NCBI GenBank assembly: GCA_036927565.1
Contig: JAYESD010000001.1
Location: 17,174,001 to 17,238,000, forward strand
Direction: 5' to 3'
From: Tuctoria greenei
Lineage: Eukaryota; Streptophyta; Magnoliopsida; Poales; Poaceae
DNA: 64,000 bases
In this document: positions 42,501-53,209 of the stretch, piece after piece
Numbering within the stretch: position 1 is the first letter of the stretch
How the letters are laid out: each line of letters opens with the position of its first letter
Program-made: the position numbers and the translations under genes
The notes under the pieces: generated by a model
Told to the model about the DNA's origin: nothing
The model's input: only the letters and a program-made list of their open reading frames with translations
The model's database searches: none

Positions 42501-44104
42501 TAAGGCGGTCTAGAATGAGAGTTTGTGGTTCATATAGTGGAGAGTTTAAATGGACGACACATAGAACGATGTCGAGAACAGCACCATGACGGTGTAGCCA
42601 TGACATTCCTAAGATGACTCAAGCTTCTGACTCTCTAATATAATTAGAGAAGTTGGATATAGATTTCCACCCAACTAAAGTGGTGCCCTATAGGCCATCC
42701 TATCAGCTGCTACTTTCCCACCCGCAGAGCAAATCAAATATGGACATTTTGTGGGAATGATAGGTAATTGGTATTTGATGATATATGATTGGCTAATGAA
42801 ATTATGGGTGGCACCGGAGTCAAATAGTACGACCACGCAATTATGGAGTAGAGAAAATGTACCCGCAAGGACGGGTTCGCCTTCCAGCACGTCTTCGATA
42901 GCTAGGTGGTGGACGTTGCCAAGTTTTGCTTCTTCTTTCTTGGGCTGGTTGCGGGGTTGAGCTGCATCCTAATATGGTGCTTGTCCGCTGCCCTATCGCT
43001 GCTAGGCGCAGTCTCTCGCTAAATGCCAGACACGGCCACACGTATAGCACATGTATTGTGTCGGGTTCCCTCCAAGCTGCAGATGGAATCTCGGTGCATG
43101 TGGTGCAGGTGGATACGCATGTGGGACCATCCTTTGCTGCTGCTGCTGCTGCTGAAATGGCAGTTGGAAACGCGGCGCGTTGAAAGAACGACCGCAGAAC
43201 TACTGCGGTCGCGCCGGTGGCTGCCATCGCTGCTCGGATGGTGATCGATACACCAAGCAGTACTTCTGTGGACCACCCCACTGCTGCTCGATGGCGTGCT
43301 CCATTTCCTCTTATCAGAAACGAGCTCGTGCTAAGCATCCTCTTGCACTATCGCAGCATTGACGATGTCATTCAAGGTGCCGCGATTGCATTGTGCAAGT
43401 TGGACCTTCATCTTGGAATTAAGGCCCCAGAAGAATGTATCTCGCTTCTTATCTTTCATCCCCACATAATGTGGCGCGTATTGCGCCAAATGGTTGAATG
43501 CGTGGGAGTATTCATGAGCACTCCTGCCGCCATGCTTCAGCTCCAAAAACCCCTGAAGCTTCCTCTTCATGATACCGTGAGGTATATGGTAGGCGCGGAA
43601 CGCCTCCCGGAACTCAGTCCATGTGACCGCATGACCAGCCGGCAGTGACGCGATGTAGTTCGCCCACCAAGCACTGGCGGATCCTTAAAGCTGTTGCGCT
43701 GCGAACAGCACCTCGTGCTGTTTGGTGCATCGGAGCAGACCGAACTTTGCCTCGAGTGTGCGGATAAAGTTGTCCGCCTCCAGAGGCTCCTTGGCCTCCA
43801 TGAAGACCGATGGATGCGTCGCCTAGAAGTCCGAGTACGAACTCTATTGGGACTGGTGTTGCCCATTGTCTTCTCGCCTCCCTTGATTGGACAAATTCTG
43901 CACCAATATCCGCAACAACTCGGTTTGCTCATCGTGTGAGCCGAGCACTGCGGCGAGAATCTCCGCGAAAGTCCTTGGAGGTTCAAGTGGTGGCGGGGGA
44001 GGAGCTTATTTCTGCAGTGTAGTGGTTTGCTCCCGTGTTGGAGATTCATCACCACGACCCTGGGTAGAGCCTCCCACCTTGGGCATAGAGCGTGTACGCA
44101 CCAT
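39567..44104 (-). pseudogene. Chromodomain gypsy gag-pol polyprotein, degenerate
   Basis: Minus strand from MVRTRSMPKVGG at 44104. Gag (SASAWWANYIASLPAGH, about 43690), CCHC knuckle CYTCGRVWHLARDC (about 43050), protease LFDSGATHNFIS (about 42820), RT (SSPWGCSTLFVKKD, FSKMDLRSGYHQIKI, FIDDILVYCKSEEE near 41870), RNase H (LDVYYDASSIGLGCVLM), integrase HHCC (HSGSNKMYQAL, CDTCRRVKADH) and core, and a C-terminal chromodomain-like module (AEEATWESEDYLRSNYP) ending at 39567. RT before integrase and the terminal chromodomain place it in the chromovirus (Tekay/Del-like) group. At least eight stops and frameshifts are scattered through it, including one in the integrase core near 40440. Confidence 0.9.
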
Positions 44105-44463
44105 TTTGCTTCTATGATTTAAAAATCAGCAACATGTTTGTTTGTTCATCCAGTCCATACAATAGTAGTGCAAGCATTGACAATGTGATAGTTGCATAAC
44201 ATTCACATATATTGATAAAGTACAAACTTTATACAAGATATATTATCTCATAACCAAGTTTACAATAGTGAACTCCAAAATGACAAGCTCCCACTACAGA
44301 AGTGCATCTCAACTATACTTGGTCTCCATGAGACGTCATACACACATTGTCATCTCATACACACCCACTACTATTTATAATATGATACAAACATGGCTAC
44401 AAAATAAACGCGAGCAACGGTTAACTATATGTTGCCCCGTGATGGCAGTAGTACTGCCCCATC

Positions 44464-45429
44464 CTACTCTGATTCACCCTCGTCGGTGAACTCGAGTAAC
44501 TCAGGATCTTCCTCCTCCTCAGGACAGAGAAGCACCTGCGCGCCCATGTTCAGCGACATGTCCTCAGCCGGTGGATACACGACTGGTTGCGGCAAGTGTG
44601 CCTGAGCCTCCCACAAGTCCTCCTGAGCTTGGACTGCCTCGGCTTCCCAACCCTGAGCTTTGTTGACAGCTTCATCTAGTGCCTCGGTGATCACCAACAG
44701 CTGCTCTTTCTCTTGCTGCACCATTAGTTGGTTCGCCTGCAGCTCACCACGAGCTTGTTGTAGTTCCATGTGATCCTGCCGCAGTTTTGCACGAGCTTTC
44801 CACAGTTTAGTGCGAGTGTGTTGCAGTTGATTCTCGCGCTGATTTAGCCGATGATTTGTCAGAGCCAGGAACGAACGTAGGTTATCTTTGATGTAATCAA
44901 GAGTGTCTTCCTATTCAATCACTTGCCTCAAGGCTTAGACCTGCTGCTGAATGATTACACCTTGCGTAATAACCACCATGCTAGATGCAGCGGTATAAGT
45001 CCCAAATGTCGTCGATGTCGTGTCGCCGTTCGGTTGATAGGCCTCAACCATACGATGTTGCCACTCAAGACCAACCACACCATGGACCGGGAGAAGAGCA
45101 AATTGTGTCCCAGCCATGGCATCTTGATGAAGCTCGCAAAGCTTCATAAGCGCTTCGCCCGCTGCAATGGCCCACGTGTCCTCCAAATAAGCTCCCAAGG
45201 TAGTGACTGAAAAAGGAGCCCATCCACGAAGGAGTGGACTAGCAGCGACGTCAACAAGGATGGTGCACGACAGTATGCCTCTTTCATCCAGCTCTTGACC
45301 CCAATAGCCTGATATTTCAATGAAGCCAAACTGCTCGAGCACTTCTCGCAGCACAATCAGGAAGCCCGAATGGTTAGCGCATGTGGAGAACACCCATCCG
45401 TCCGGCAACAGCAGCATCACATCCGCCAT
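44464..45429 (-). pseudogene. Additional ORF upstream of gag in the gypsy element
   Basis: One frame of 322 codons from MADVMLLLPDGWVFSTC to FTDEGESE, interrupted only by TAA at 44937-44935 and TAG about 13 codons later. The N-terminal half is globular (AIAAGEALMKLCELHQDA, LLPVHGVVGLEWQHR); the C-terminal half is a coiled coil (LQQARGELQANQLMVQQEKE) with an acidic end. Proteins of this kind occur near retroelements in grass genomes. The role is unknown. It is in the same direction as gag and inside the element. Confidence 0.65.
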
Positions 45430-45622
45430 CTATAAAGAATTATTTGAATGGGTCAATACTCAAATTCAACAAATTTTTTGTTGAGAAACAGATCGTGAAT
45501 GTGATAATTGAATTATGAAGTGAATTCAAATTCAAATGTCAAATGAAACATCACACTGGAATTCTGTCACAGTTCCTGTTCATTCTGACCAGTTTGAAGA
45601 AACTCGAAATTTTCATGCAGTT

Positions 45623-46534
45623 TGATAAGGACATCACTTCTGTGGATTATAATAACACTCCATTGAACATACAAGATGCAATCAATATAGTTCACACGCA
45701 ACAATTAATTTCAGAGGTGAGCTCATTCTTATCCGTTTTCTTATATATTTTTTAGCATAGATTGCTACCTAATGATTTAATTATTTTTAGGATCCATGGA
45801 GAGGTTCACAAAGTACTTGGAGGAAGTCTTAGGGACGTGAAGGATCAGAGGATTTGTTCAAAGAAGATGTAAACCGAGCCCAACTTAAATCGTATCTAAC
45901 TCAGAGTCCAGGCGCAGTTTGCACTAAAACGGACTTCCAAATCGCATACGATCTCCGTTTTGGACGTTATACATATGCACGGAAAGGGGAGAGTATAACC
46001 TTTCCAATGCCGCTGGTCCCATATCCAAATTCCTTCGGAGTCGACCGTAATAATCGAAACAAAATTGAGTTCAAAATCTATCAGGCTGCTACGCCACCGT
46101 ATTGGGTTATTTGGCCTTGTATCAAGTCTAAGTCTATTATTTTGTGTCTTAGGGTAAGGTCACGACGCCAACACCCCCTTGGACATCCTCCGACCTATAT
46201 ATACTCCATAGTAGCCGCCATAAACAATTGAATTTTGCTTAGATTAATCGGTTATACACAGTTTCGCCGTTCATCGGTTTGTGAGACCCCAACTTAGCAA
46301 TTCAGATCGCTTCTACCTTGTTCTTGCTTGTGTTCTCGGTTGCACTTGCAGGGATTAGCCTTCTTGGCAAGGTCAATCGTGTGCAGCACGGTTGATAACC
46401 ATTAGAGCGGTGGTGTAGTGATTGCAGGGGATTTTCATGTTCTACTGGAGAGCCTCGGATCTTCAACGTTGAGATCTCCGTCAATCAACTTATCCATTAC
46501 CTTTCAGAAGATCGGGACTCAAACCTCCTCATCA
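45623..46534 (+). repeat. LTR-A of the composite element
   Basis: 912 bp, TGATAAGGA to CTCCTCATCA; ends TGAT and ATCA are inverted. Followed by an intact primer site TTGGTATCAAAGCC. Confidence 0.88.
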
Positions 46535-46860
46535 ATTGGTATCAAAGCCAGGTTTATTTATTTAGTTGCACATCAATGATGAGATCAGGCACATTATCAT
46601 TGCACAAATAAACATGTCATAATATTTATTCGTTGGAGATCCTAGATCAAGTGAATGGTTATGCTTATTTGATGGAGAACATGGAGATGGTACACTATAT
46701 CGTCCACCACCCTGGCCTCCTCCTTGAATGCACACAGTCCACCACCCTGGCCTCCTCCTTGAATGCACACAAGAGGATTTGATGGCATTGCACATATCGA
46801 CCCACACATGAGAGAAGATGAACTTGAGTCGAGGACGACTCCAATTCAAGAAGAGGAGGA
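46535..46860 (+). other. Remnant of the internal region between LTR-A and LTR-B
   Basis: Begins with a primer site and then jumps to the 3' end of the internal region, matching about 50270-50531. It contains a 34-37 bp tandem duplication (TCCACCACCCTGGCCTCCTC twice, 46705-46771) that the full internal copy does not have. It ends in the polypurine tract AAGAAGAGGAGGA. Confidence 0.85.
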
Positions 46861-47772
46861 TGATAAGGATATCACTTCTATGGATAGAAACAACACACCA
46901 TTGAACATACAAGATGCAATCAATACAGTTCACATGCAATAATTAATTTCAGAGGTGAGCTCGTTCTTATTGTTTTCTTATATGTTTTGAGCATAGATTA
47001 CTACCTAATGATTTAATTATGATTAGGATCCATGGAGAGGTTGAAGAAGTACTTGGATGAATTCTTAGGGATGTGAAGGACCAGAGAATTCGTTCAAAGA
47101 AGATGGAAACCGAGCCCAACCTAAAAGTGTATCCAACTCGGAGTCCAGGAGCAGTTTGCACTAAAACGGACGTCCAGATCTCATACGCTCTCCGTTTTGG
47201 ACGTTCTACACATGCACGAAAAGGGGAGATGATAACCTTTCCAATGCCACTGGTCCCATATCAAAATTCCTTCGGAGTCTACAGGAATAATCGAAACAAA
47301 ATCGAGTTCAGAATCTGTCAAGGTCCTGCACCACCGTATTGGGTTATTGGGTCTTGTATCAAGTCTAAGTCTATTATTTTTGTATCTTAGGGTTAGGTCA
47401 CGACCCCAACACCCCCTTGGACATTCTCCCACCTATATATAATCCATAGTAGCCGCCATAAACAATTGGGTTTTGCTTAGATTAATTCGTTATACACAGT
47501 TTCGACGTTCATCGGTTTGTGAGACCCCAACTCAGCAATTCAGATTGCTTGTACCTTGTTCTTGCTTGTGTTCTCGGTTGAACTTGCATGGATTAGCCTT
47601 CTTGGCGAGGTCAATCGTGTGCAGCATGGTTGATAACCAACAGAGCGGTGGTGTAGTGGTTGCATGGGTTTTTCGTGTTCTACTCGAGAGTCTCGGATCA
47701 TCAACGTCGAGATCTCCATCAATCGACCTATCCATTACCATTCGGAAGATTGGGACTCAGACCTCCTCATCA
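46861..47772 (+). repeat. LTR-B of the composite element
   Basis: 912 bp, same ends. The primer site after it is altered (ATAGGTATCATAT), so transcripts starting in LTR-B would be poor substrates for priming. Confidence 0.88.
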
Positions 47773-48335
47773 ATAGGTATCATATTTTTAGGTTGCGCGT
47801 TAGATAATTCATCTATATTTTCGATTTTTTTGTTTTTCATACCTAGAGTCCACAAAAAAGCCACAAAAAACTTGTAGTTTAATAGATCAATTCATCATTT
47901 TGTCCAAACCACTAGTGAGCCTTTGCAACTTTGTTAGTCAGTTTGGTTCTGTTGAGTTTGTGTCCGATCTTGAGTCGTATTGCTGGTTTAGAAAGTCTTT
48001 TTGGTCTTAGTTTGAGTTTTTGCATTGTGTGATTCATCCTTTTGAATCATGTCATCACGTCCAGATTAGATTCATCTATGTCCAGTTCGGTATTTTCATC
48101 ATATCTCGCTCATACAAACTCGGATTTTGGTGTTCTTGTACTTTATAGAAAGCTTAAGAAGTTCTCTATAACTTTTGAATTCATAAGTTTCCCAGAAAAT
48201 ATAATTATCGATGTCGAAATTGCATTAGATACGAATCTACTATTGACCTAGAAATTCTGAACAGTCTGTATTTCGGGGGCAATATCTTCTATTGTTTCTT
48301 TCTAAAATAGGTCTTCCATATATTTAAATTAAAGA

Positions 48336-48372
<37 letters not shown>

Positions 48373-48990
48373 CTTGCAGTTGTAAGTTTTTCTATTGGAG
48401 CCTCTAAGTATGCCTAGTGCTTGGAAGATTGAGCAGAAAATCTGTGATAGACCCACGAGATATCTTTGATTGTTTTTCATTGTGTTCTCCTTTTGCAGCA
48501 CATTCTGAAAAAAATAATCTAAAAAAAGGCAAGTGCAAAATAAGATACAAAAGCCGCACAAAAAAAGAGTAGAAAAAACAACAACAAAAAAAAATAGAAG
48601 TGTTTGCATCCTTTGTGTCATCTAGTCTTGTCTCTTGTCTTGCTAGCTTGAACTACCAGGAACACATTTAGGCCAGCAACTTTAACAAGTACTTTGGATA
48701 CTTATTCAACTTTACTATCTGATTTTCATTGTTGCTAATCCTTGCTACCTAAAGTGCCATCCAAGCTACACCTTACTCTTGAGCATAATCGATACACCTT
48801 TGCAATCATCTCACGCTTTATTAGTTTCTTCATACCGGCCACCGTTTGCCACCTGTAGTGTCGGTAAAAACACTTGTAAAAGCATGGTAAGACGCTTGAG
48901 AGTGTGTGTGATTCCACTTCCACTTTTCCATTATCCTTTGTAGTTCATAGGGATAACATATTTTTTGTTGTCTTCTATTTACTACTAAAA
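47773..48990 (+). other. Leader of the composite element
   Basis: Untranslated sequence between LTR-B and gag, AT-rich, with a TA run at about 48339-48368 and A-rich stretches near 48530-48600. No gene seen. Confidence 0.6.
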
Positions 48991-49640
48991 ATGTCAGGTA
49001 AAAGCAAGAATCATGCATTATATGCTGAGATGATTGACATGATGAAGATGGTGATGGAGTTGCTCACTAAGAATCAAACATCAACCAATGTTTCACATGA
49101 CATTCAGACCACATTTACAACTGCTTCCACAAAAGTAATTACATTCTCCAATATCTTCCTTCTTATGATAGTTTTGGTTACGATGAATATATTGCATGGG
49201 AAATAGACTTGGATAATTTTTCTGAACAATGTCATATGTGTGAGAGGAGAAAGATTAAAAACGTTATGAGTGCATTAGTAGATTGTGCATTAACTTGGTG
49301 GAACAATTTAAATGATTTAGAAAAACCTCGAAAATGGAAGGATATGAAAATATGTATGCGAGAAACTTTTGCGAATGTATCAAATTACAAAGATGAAGTG
49401 CATCAATTTGAGGAAAAATTTCTTGTTGTACCTCCTTCTGTGTCTAACGTTTTCCAGGACAATATAGAAAATAATGTAGATGATGCAAAAGATAACGAGG
49501 CTTTTGACAACACTTGTGAAATTTTAGATGGATCAACTCATAATGCACTTGAAACCACTGCTGAAAATAAGGATAAAGGTAAGGCACAATATTCTACAAA
49601 TACAGAAGGTGAGAAATTTTTGGATGTGCTGAATTTTTGA
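48991..49640 (+). pseudogene. Gag of the composite element, frameshifted
   Basis: Starts MSGKSKNHALYAEMIDMMK at 48991. The frame is lost near 49130-49160 and the gag core continues in another frame: NFSEQCHMCERRKIKNVM, CALTWWNNLNDLEKPRKW, MRETFANVSNYKDEVHQFEE. This is the retrotransposon gag domain. It ends FLDVLNF with TGA at 49640. No zinc knuckle is seen. Confidence 0.75.
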
Positions 49641-49668
49641 CCAATAAAACTATTGTAAGCACAAACTT

Positions 49669-50721
49669 ATGAAAGCTTTTATAGATTTACCTTTGTCACA
49701 AGTTAATTTTCCGACTAGTTTTTGTGATAAAGAGAAGTTGGGTGTTGATAATGTTGTTATACCTTTGCTAGAGCAAGTGAATGAGTTTGATACGTTATCA
49801 CCCACATGTGCTGAAATTAAGCGTTTGATTTGCATTACTTGTGAAATCGATGAACTAAAATTGTTGTCTTCTCTAAATACCTTGGGATATATTGAATTCT
49901 ATACTCTTTGTGATCTAGATATTGCAGAGAGAATAATGTTTTCCCAATATGAACTGCCTTTGTTAAGTAGAAATATTTTTTATGCTATAAGCAACTATGA
50001 AGATAGTGGGGAATTTATGGTGCATAAAATTTACATCTGCTCAAATGAGAAATCTCATTTTGTGATGCAACAACATGGTGAAATGAATGGATGCACTAAC
50101 ACTAATAATGATTTGTCAAGTTTTTCTAGTATTTTTTTCTTGCAACAGGGACAACATATAATAGAGGAGCATTGTTTGATGCAGTTGTTCAATATGGACA
50201 ACGCTTATTCTACTCCCAAAGCAAGCCTCTTTGCTAGACATACGAGCATGTCGAGGACGGCTTGTCGAAAAGAAGGGGAGAATGATGAGATCAGACACAT
50301 TATCATTGCACAAATAAACATGGCACAATGTTTATTTGTTTGGGATCCTGGCTCAAGTGAATGGTCATGCTTATTTGATGGAGAACATGGAGATGGTGCA
50401 CTATATCTTCCACCACCTTGGTCTCCTCCTTTGATGCACACAAGAGGATTTGATGGCGTTGCAAATATCGACCCACACATGAGAGAAGATGAACTTGAGT
50501 CGAGGACGACTTCATTTCAAGAAGGGGAGGATGATAAGGACTTCTCTTCTATGGATAGAAACAACACTTCATTGAACATACAAGATTCAATCAATACAGT
50601 TTACACACAACAATTAATTTCAGAAGTGAGCTCGTTCTTATCTGTTTTCTTATATGTTTTTGAGCATAGATTGATACCTAATGATTTAATTATGAATAGG
50701 ATCCATGGAGAGGTTCAATAA
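49669..50721 (+). CDS. Unknown ORF of the composite element, running into LTR-C
   Basis: 350 codons open from MKAFIDLPLSQVNFPTSF. I do not recognise the first 200 residues (SPTCAEIKRLICITCEIDEL); the position after gag suggests a remnant of a longer polyprotein, but there are no protease or RT motifs. The last 60 codons are LTR sequence. It is in the same direction as gag, 28 bases after its stop. Confidence 0.45.
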   Translation: MKAFIDLPLSQVNFPTSFCDKEKLGVDNVVIPLLEQVNEFDTLSPTCAEIKRLICITCEIDELKLLSSLNTLGYIEFYTLCDLDIAERIMFSQYELPLLSRNIFYAISNYEDSGEFMVHKIYICSNEKSHFVMQQHGEMNGCTNTNNDLSSFSSIFFLQQGQHIIEEHCLMQLFNMDNAYSTPKASLFARHTSMSRTACRKEGENDEIRHIIIAQINMAQCLFVWDPGSSEWSCLFDGEHGDGALYLPPPWSPPLMHTRGFDGVANIDPHMREDELESRTTSFQEGEDDKDFSSMDRNNTSLNIQDSINTVYTQQLISEVSSFLSVFLYVFEHRLIPNDLIMNRIHGEVQ

Positions 50722-51442
50722 GTACTTGGAGGAAGTCTTAGGGACGTGAAAGACCAGAGAATTCGTTCAAAGAAGATGGAAACCGAGCCCAACTTAAAAT
50801 CGTATCCAACTCGGAGTCCAGGAGCAGTTTGCACTAAAATGGACGTCCGGATCGCATACGATCTCCGTTTTGGATGTTCTACATATGCACGGAAAGGGGA
50901 GAGGATAAACTTTCCAATTATGCTGGTACCATATCAAAATTACTTAAAGTCAACTGAAATAATCGAAACAAAATCGAGTTCAAAATCTGTCAGGGTCCTG
51001 CGCCATCGTATTGGGTTATTGGGCCTTGTATCAAGTCTAAGTCTATTATTTTTGTGTCTTAGGGTTAGGTCACGACCCAAACACCCCCTTGGAAGTCCTC
51101 CCACCTATATATACTCCATAGTAGCCACCATAAACAATTAGGTTTTGCTTAGATTAATCTGCTATACAAAGTTTCGCCGTTCATCAGTTTGTGATACCCC
51201 AACTGAGCATTTGAGATTGCTTCTACCTTGTTCTTACTTGTGTTCTCAGTTGCACTTGCAGGGATTAGCCTTCTTGGCGAGGTCAATCGTGTGCAGCACG
51301 GTTAATAACCAACAGAGCGGTGGTGTGGTGATTGCAGGGTTTTCGTGTTCTACTCGAGAGCCTCGGATCATCAACGTCGAGATCTCCATCAATCGACCTA
51401 TACATTACGTTTTTGAAGATTGAGACTCAAACCTCCTCATCA
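50532..51442 (+). repeat. LTR-C of the composite element
   Basis: 911 bp, preceded by the polypurine tract AAGAAGGGGAGGA and followed directly by CAGTT. Confidence 0.88.
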
Positions 51443-51819
51443 CAGTTAGAGGCACATTCAGGACTTGAGTTCAACTACAAAGTTTTAGTACACTCAAATT
51501 TCTTTCCAGAATGTCTTTATTTGCCTCTATATCATTTCTGTATGAGGAGATATGGCTTTTGCAAGTTGACAGTGTTTCTGGAAAAATTTTGACAGCAGTT
51601 CCTTTGTTTAATGCTGATTTTGTCCACATTTTTCCAGATACAAAACATCAATATATGCAGAAATCATAAATTACAAAATTTTTACATACATCCTCAGGAT
51701 TCCAGAAATGCAATACATGAGGCCATTCATTGATTCTGCTATGAGATATGATGAAAACAGTGACAGGATACAGAAACTGTCCACTCTCCGTCCAGATTTG
51801 GCAGAGTTTGGAATTTTGA

Positions 51820-51882
51820 GATTTTCGTCAAGTTACAGGGGATTTTCGTCAAGTTACAGGAGATTTTCGTCAAGTGACAGGA
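51820..51882 (+). repeat. 21-bp tandem repeat, three units
   Basis: Three units of GATTTTCGTCAAGTTACAGG plus one base; the third has one change. It lies in the leader of the gypsy element. Confidence 0.95.
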
Positions 51883-53191
51883 TAATTCATCTATAATTTC
51901 TAACCATGTGTGGTAGACCTTCAGTGTTATTCCTACAGAGAGTTATGCTACTCCAAAGTTAAGCATTTTGCTGCCAAATTCTCAGTTTGAATCACAAACA
52001 AGGCAGTTTAAGTTCAAATGAAAATTTCCAGTTTTAAATCTTGAAATCTGCCTTGGAGCCGAAAATGAAACTTGTGGATGACTTCCTCAAGTTTCCATAC
52101 CATATGTTTGCTTATCGCAACAACCACATGATTAATTGTCAATATGATCAGCACACCACAATACAGAGATTACAAATTCAAACTTAGTCCTAAGTTGGAA
52201 ATTTTTACTTGTTGTTGAGTCACACCTCCAGCACGGATATCGTCATCGACGTTCCTGATGAAACTCGAATGCAATGCCGGTACTACACTCTTACCAAAGA
52301 AAATCCTAAACTGGTATTCCGGCATACGTCTCAACGATGGCACTGATGATGTTCACTCGCAAATGATTTCGACTCGAGCTACTTAAAATGCGGTTAGTGT
52401 ACCTGCAACTACACACAACTTACTGATCAATCATACGATGTTGGATAGCACAGCCCGTACGGGCGATCATTTCAGGCAGTCATAATAATATATATGAAAG
52501 TAAGAATATTTGTCCCATATCATTCCATACGGGCCGTCCCGAGCTAAGCCACGTCTCGAGGTACATGACCGGATTTTCTAGCACCCGATGGGGGTCCCAC
52601 GTTTTTGCATAATGTTGCACTAGTAGGAGGCGCATCGGGTTATGTACCACCCGACAGGGTCCCACGTTTTTGCCTAATGCTGCACCAATAGGAGGCGCTT
52701 TCGCGTGTTTATTAAAAAACACACTACGTGCTTTTCAACTGCATGATAGGTGGCCACATGTTTTATCTCTTGCGCTAGTGATCAGCGCTGCGTATGGCCC
52801 TTTGAACATTGAACGTTCAAGAGTTGTATACTTCGTGTTTTTGACAACACGATGGGTATCCTTGCTTTTGCCTAAAGTACGCTGGGGAACAATGTTTTCA
52901 TATGATCCCAGAACCATGAGAAGCTTCAGAGCTTCATATTAACTTCCATGCCAAGCTAAGAGGACAATCACATGCTACCTCTCGCATGGTGAGCTTATCG
53001 CAATTGATCCGCTTGCTGTGGCGTACCTTACCTCTTACCTAACGTCAGAGCATCGTTACAGAATATAATAAAAACTATGTTAGCTTGCCACCTTAAGTAA
53101 CTAATACTATAATAGACCTTATGTGGGCATAATAACTAATCCTCACTCAACTATCAAAATATGCTCTTTTCGAGCGTGCTACTCCCAATGC

Positions 53192-53204
53192 GGCTCTGAT
53201 ACCA
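53192..53204 (-). other. Primer binding site of the chromodomain gypsy element
   Basis: Minus strand TGGTATCAGAGCC, complementary to initiator Met-tRNA, five bases from the LTR edge at 53210. Confidence 0.85.
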
Positions 53205-53209
53205 AGCTA

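Larger units (their letters stand above)
45623..51442 (+). mobile_element. Composite non-autonomous LTR element with three LTRs
   Basis: The order is LTR-A, about 325 bp of the internal 3' end, LTR-B, a full internal region, LTR-C, all plus strand. The flanking pentamer CAGTT (45618-45622 and 51443-51447) is the same on both sides. The internal region codes for gag and an unknown ORF but no RT, integrase or RNase H, so it is a gag-only element that would depend on proteins supplied by another. The single target duplication shows that the composite behaves as one insertion. Confidence 0.88.
45430..53191 (-). other. 5' leader of the chromodomain gypsy element, split by the composite element
   Basis: The leader proper is 45430-45622 plus 51448-53191. 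I see no gene in it. It has a perfect-phase 21-bp triplet repeat (51820-51882) and an imperfect duplication of about 60 bp with TCCCACGTTTTTGC (52595 and 52662). Confidence 0.6.

Noticed and set aside
43567..44055. Arg/Ser-rich ORF of 162 codons on the minus strand
   Set aside because: It is an out-of-frame reading of the gypsy gag; the gag blocks are in a different frame.
49669..50531. Reading the unknown ORF as pol
   Set aside because: No DSG, YVDD-type or integrase motif is present.
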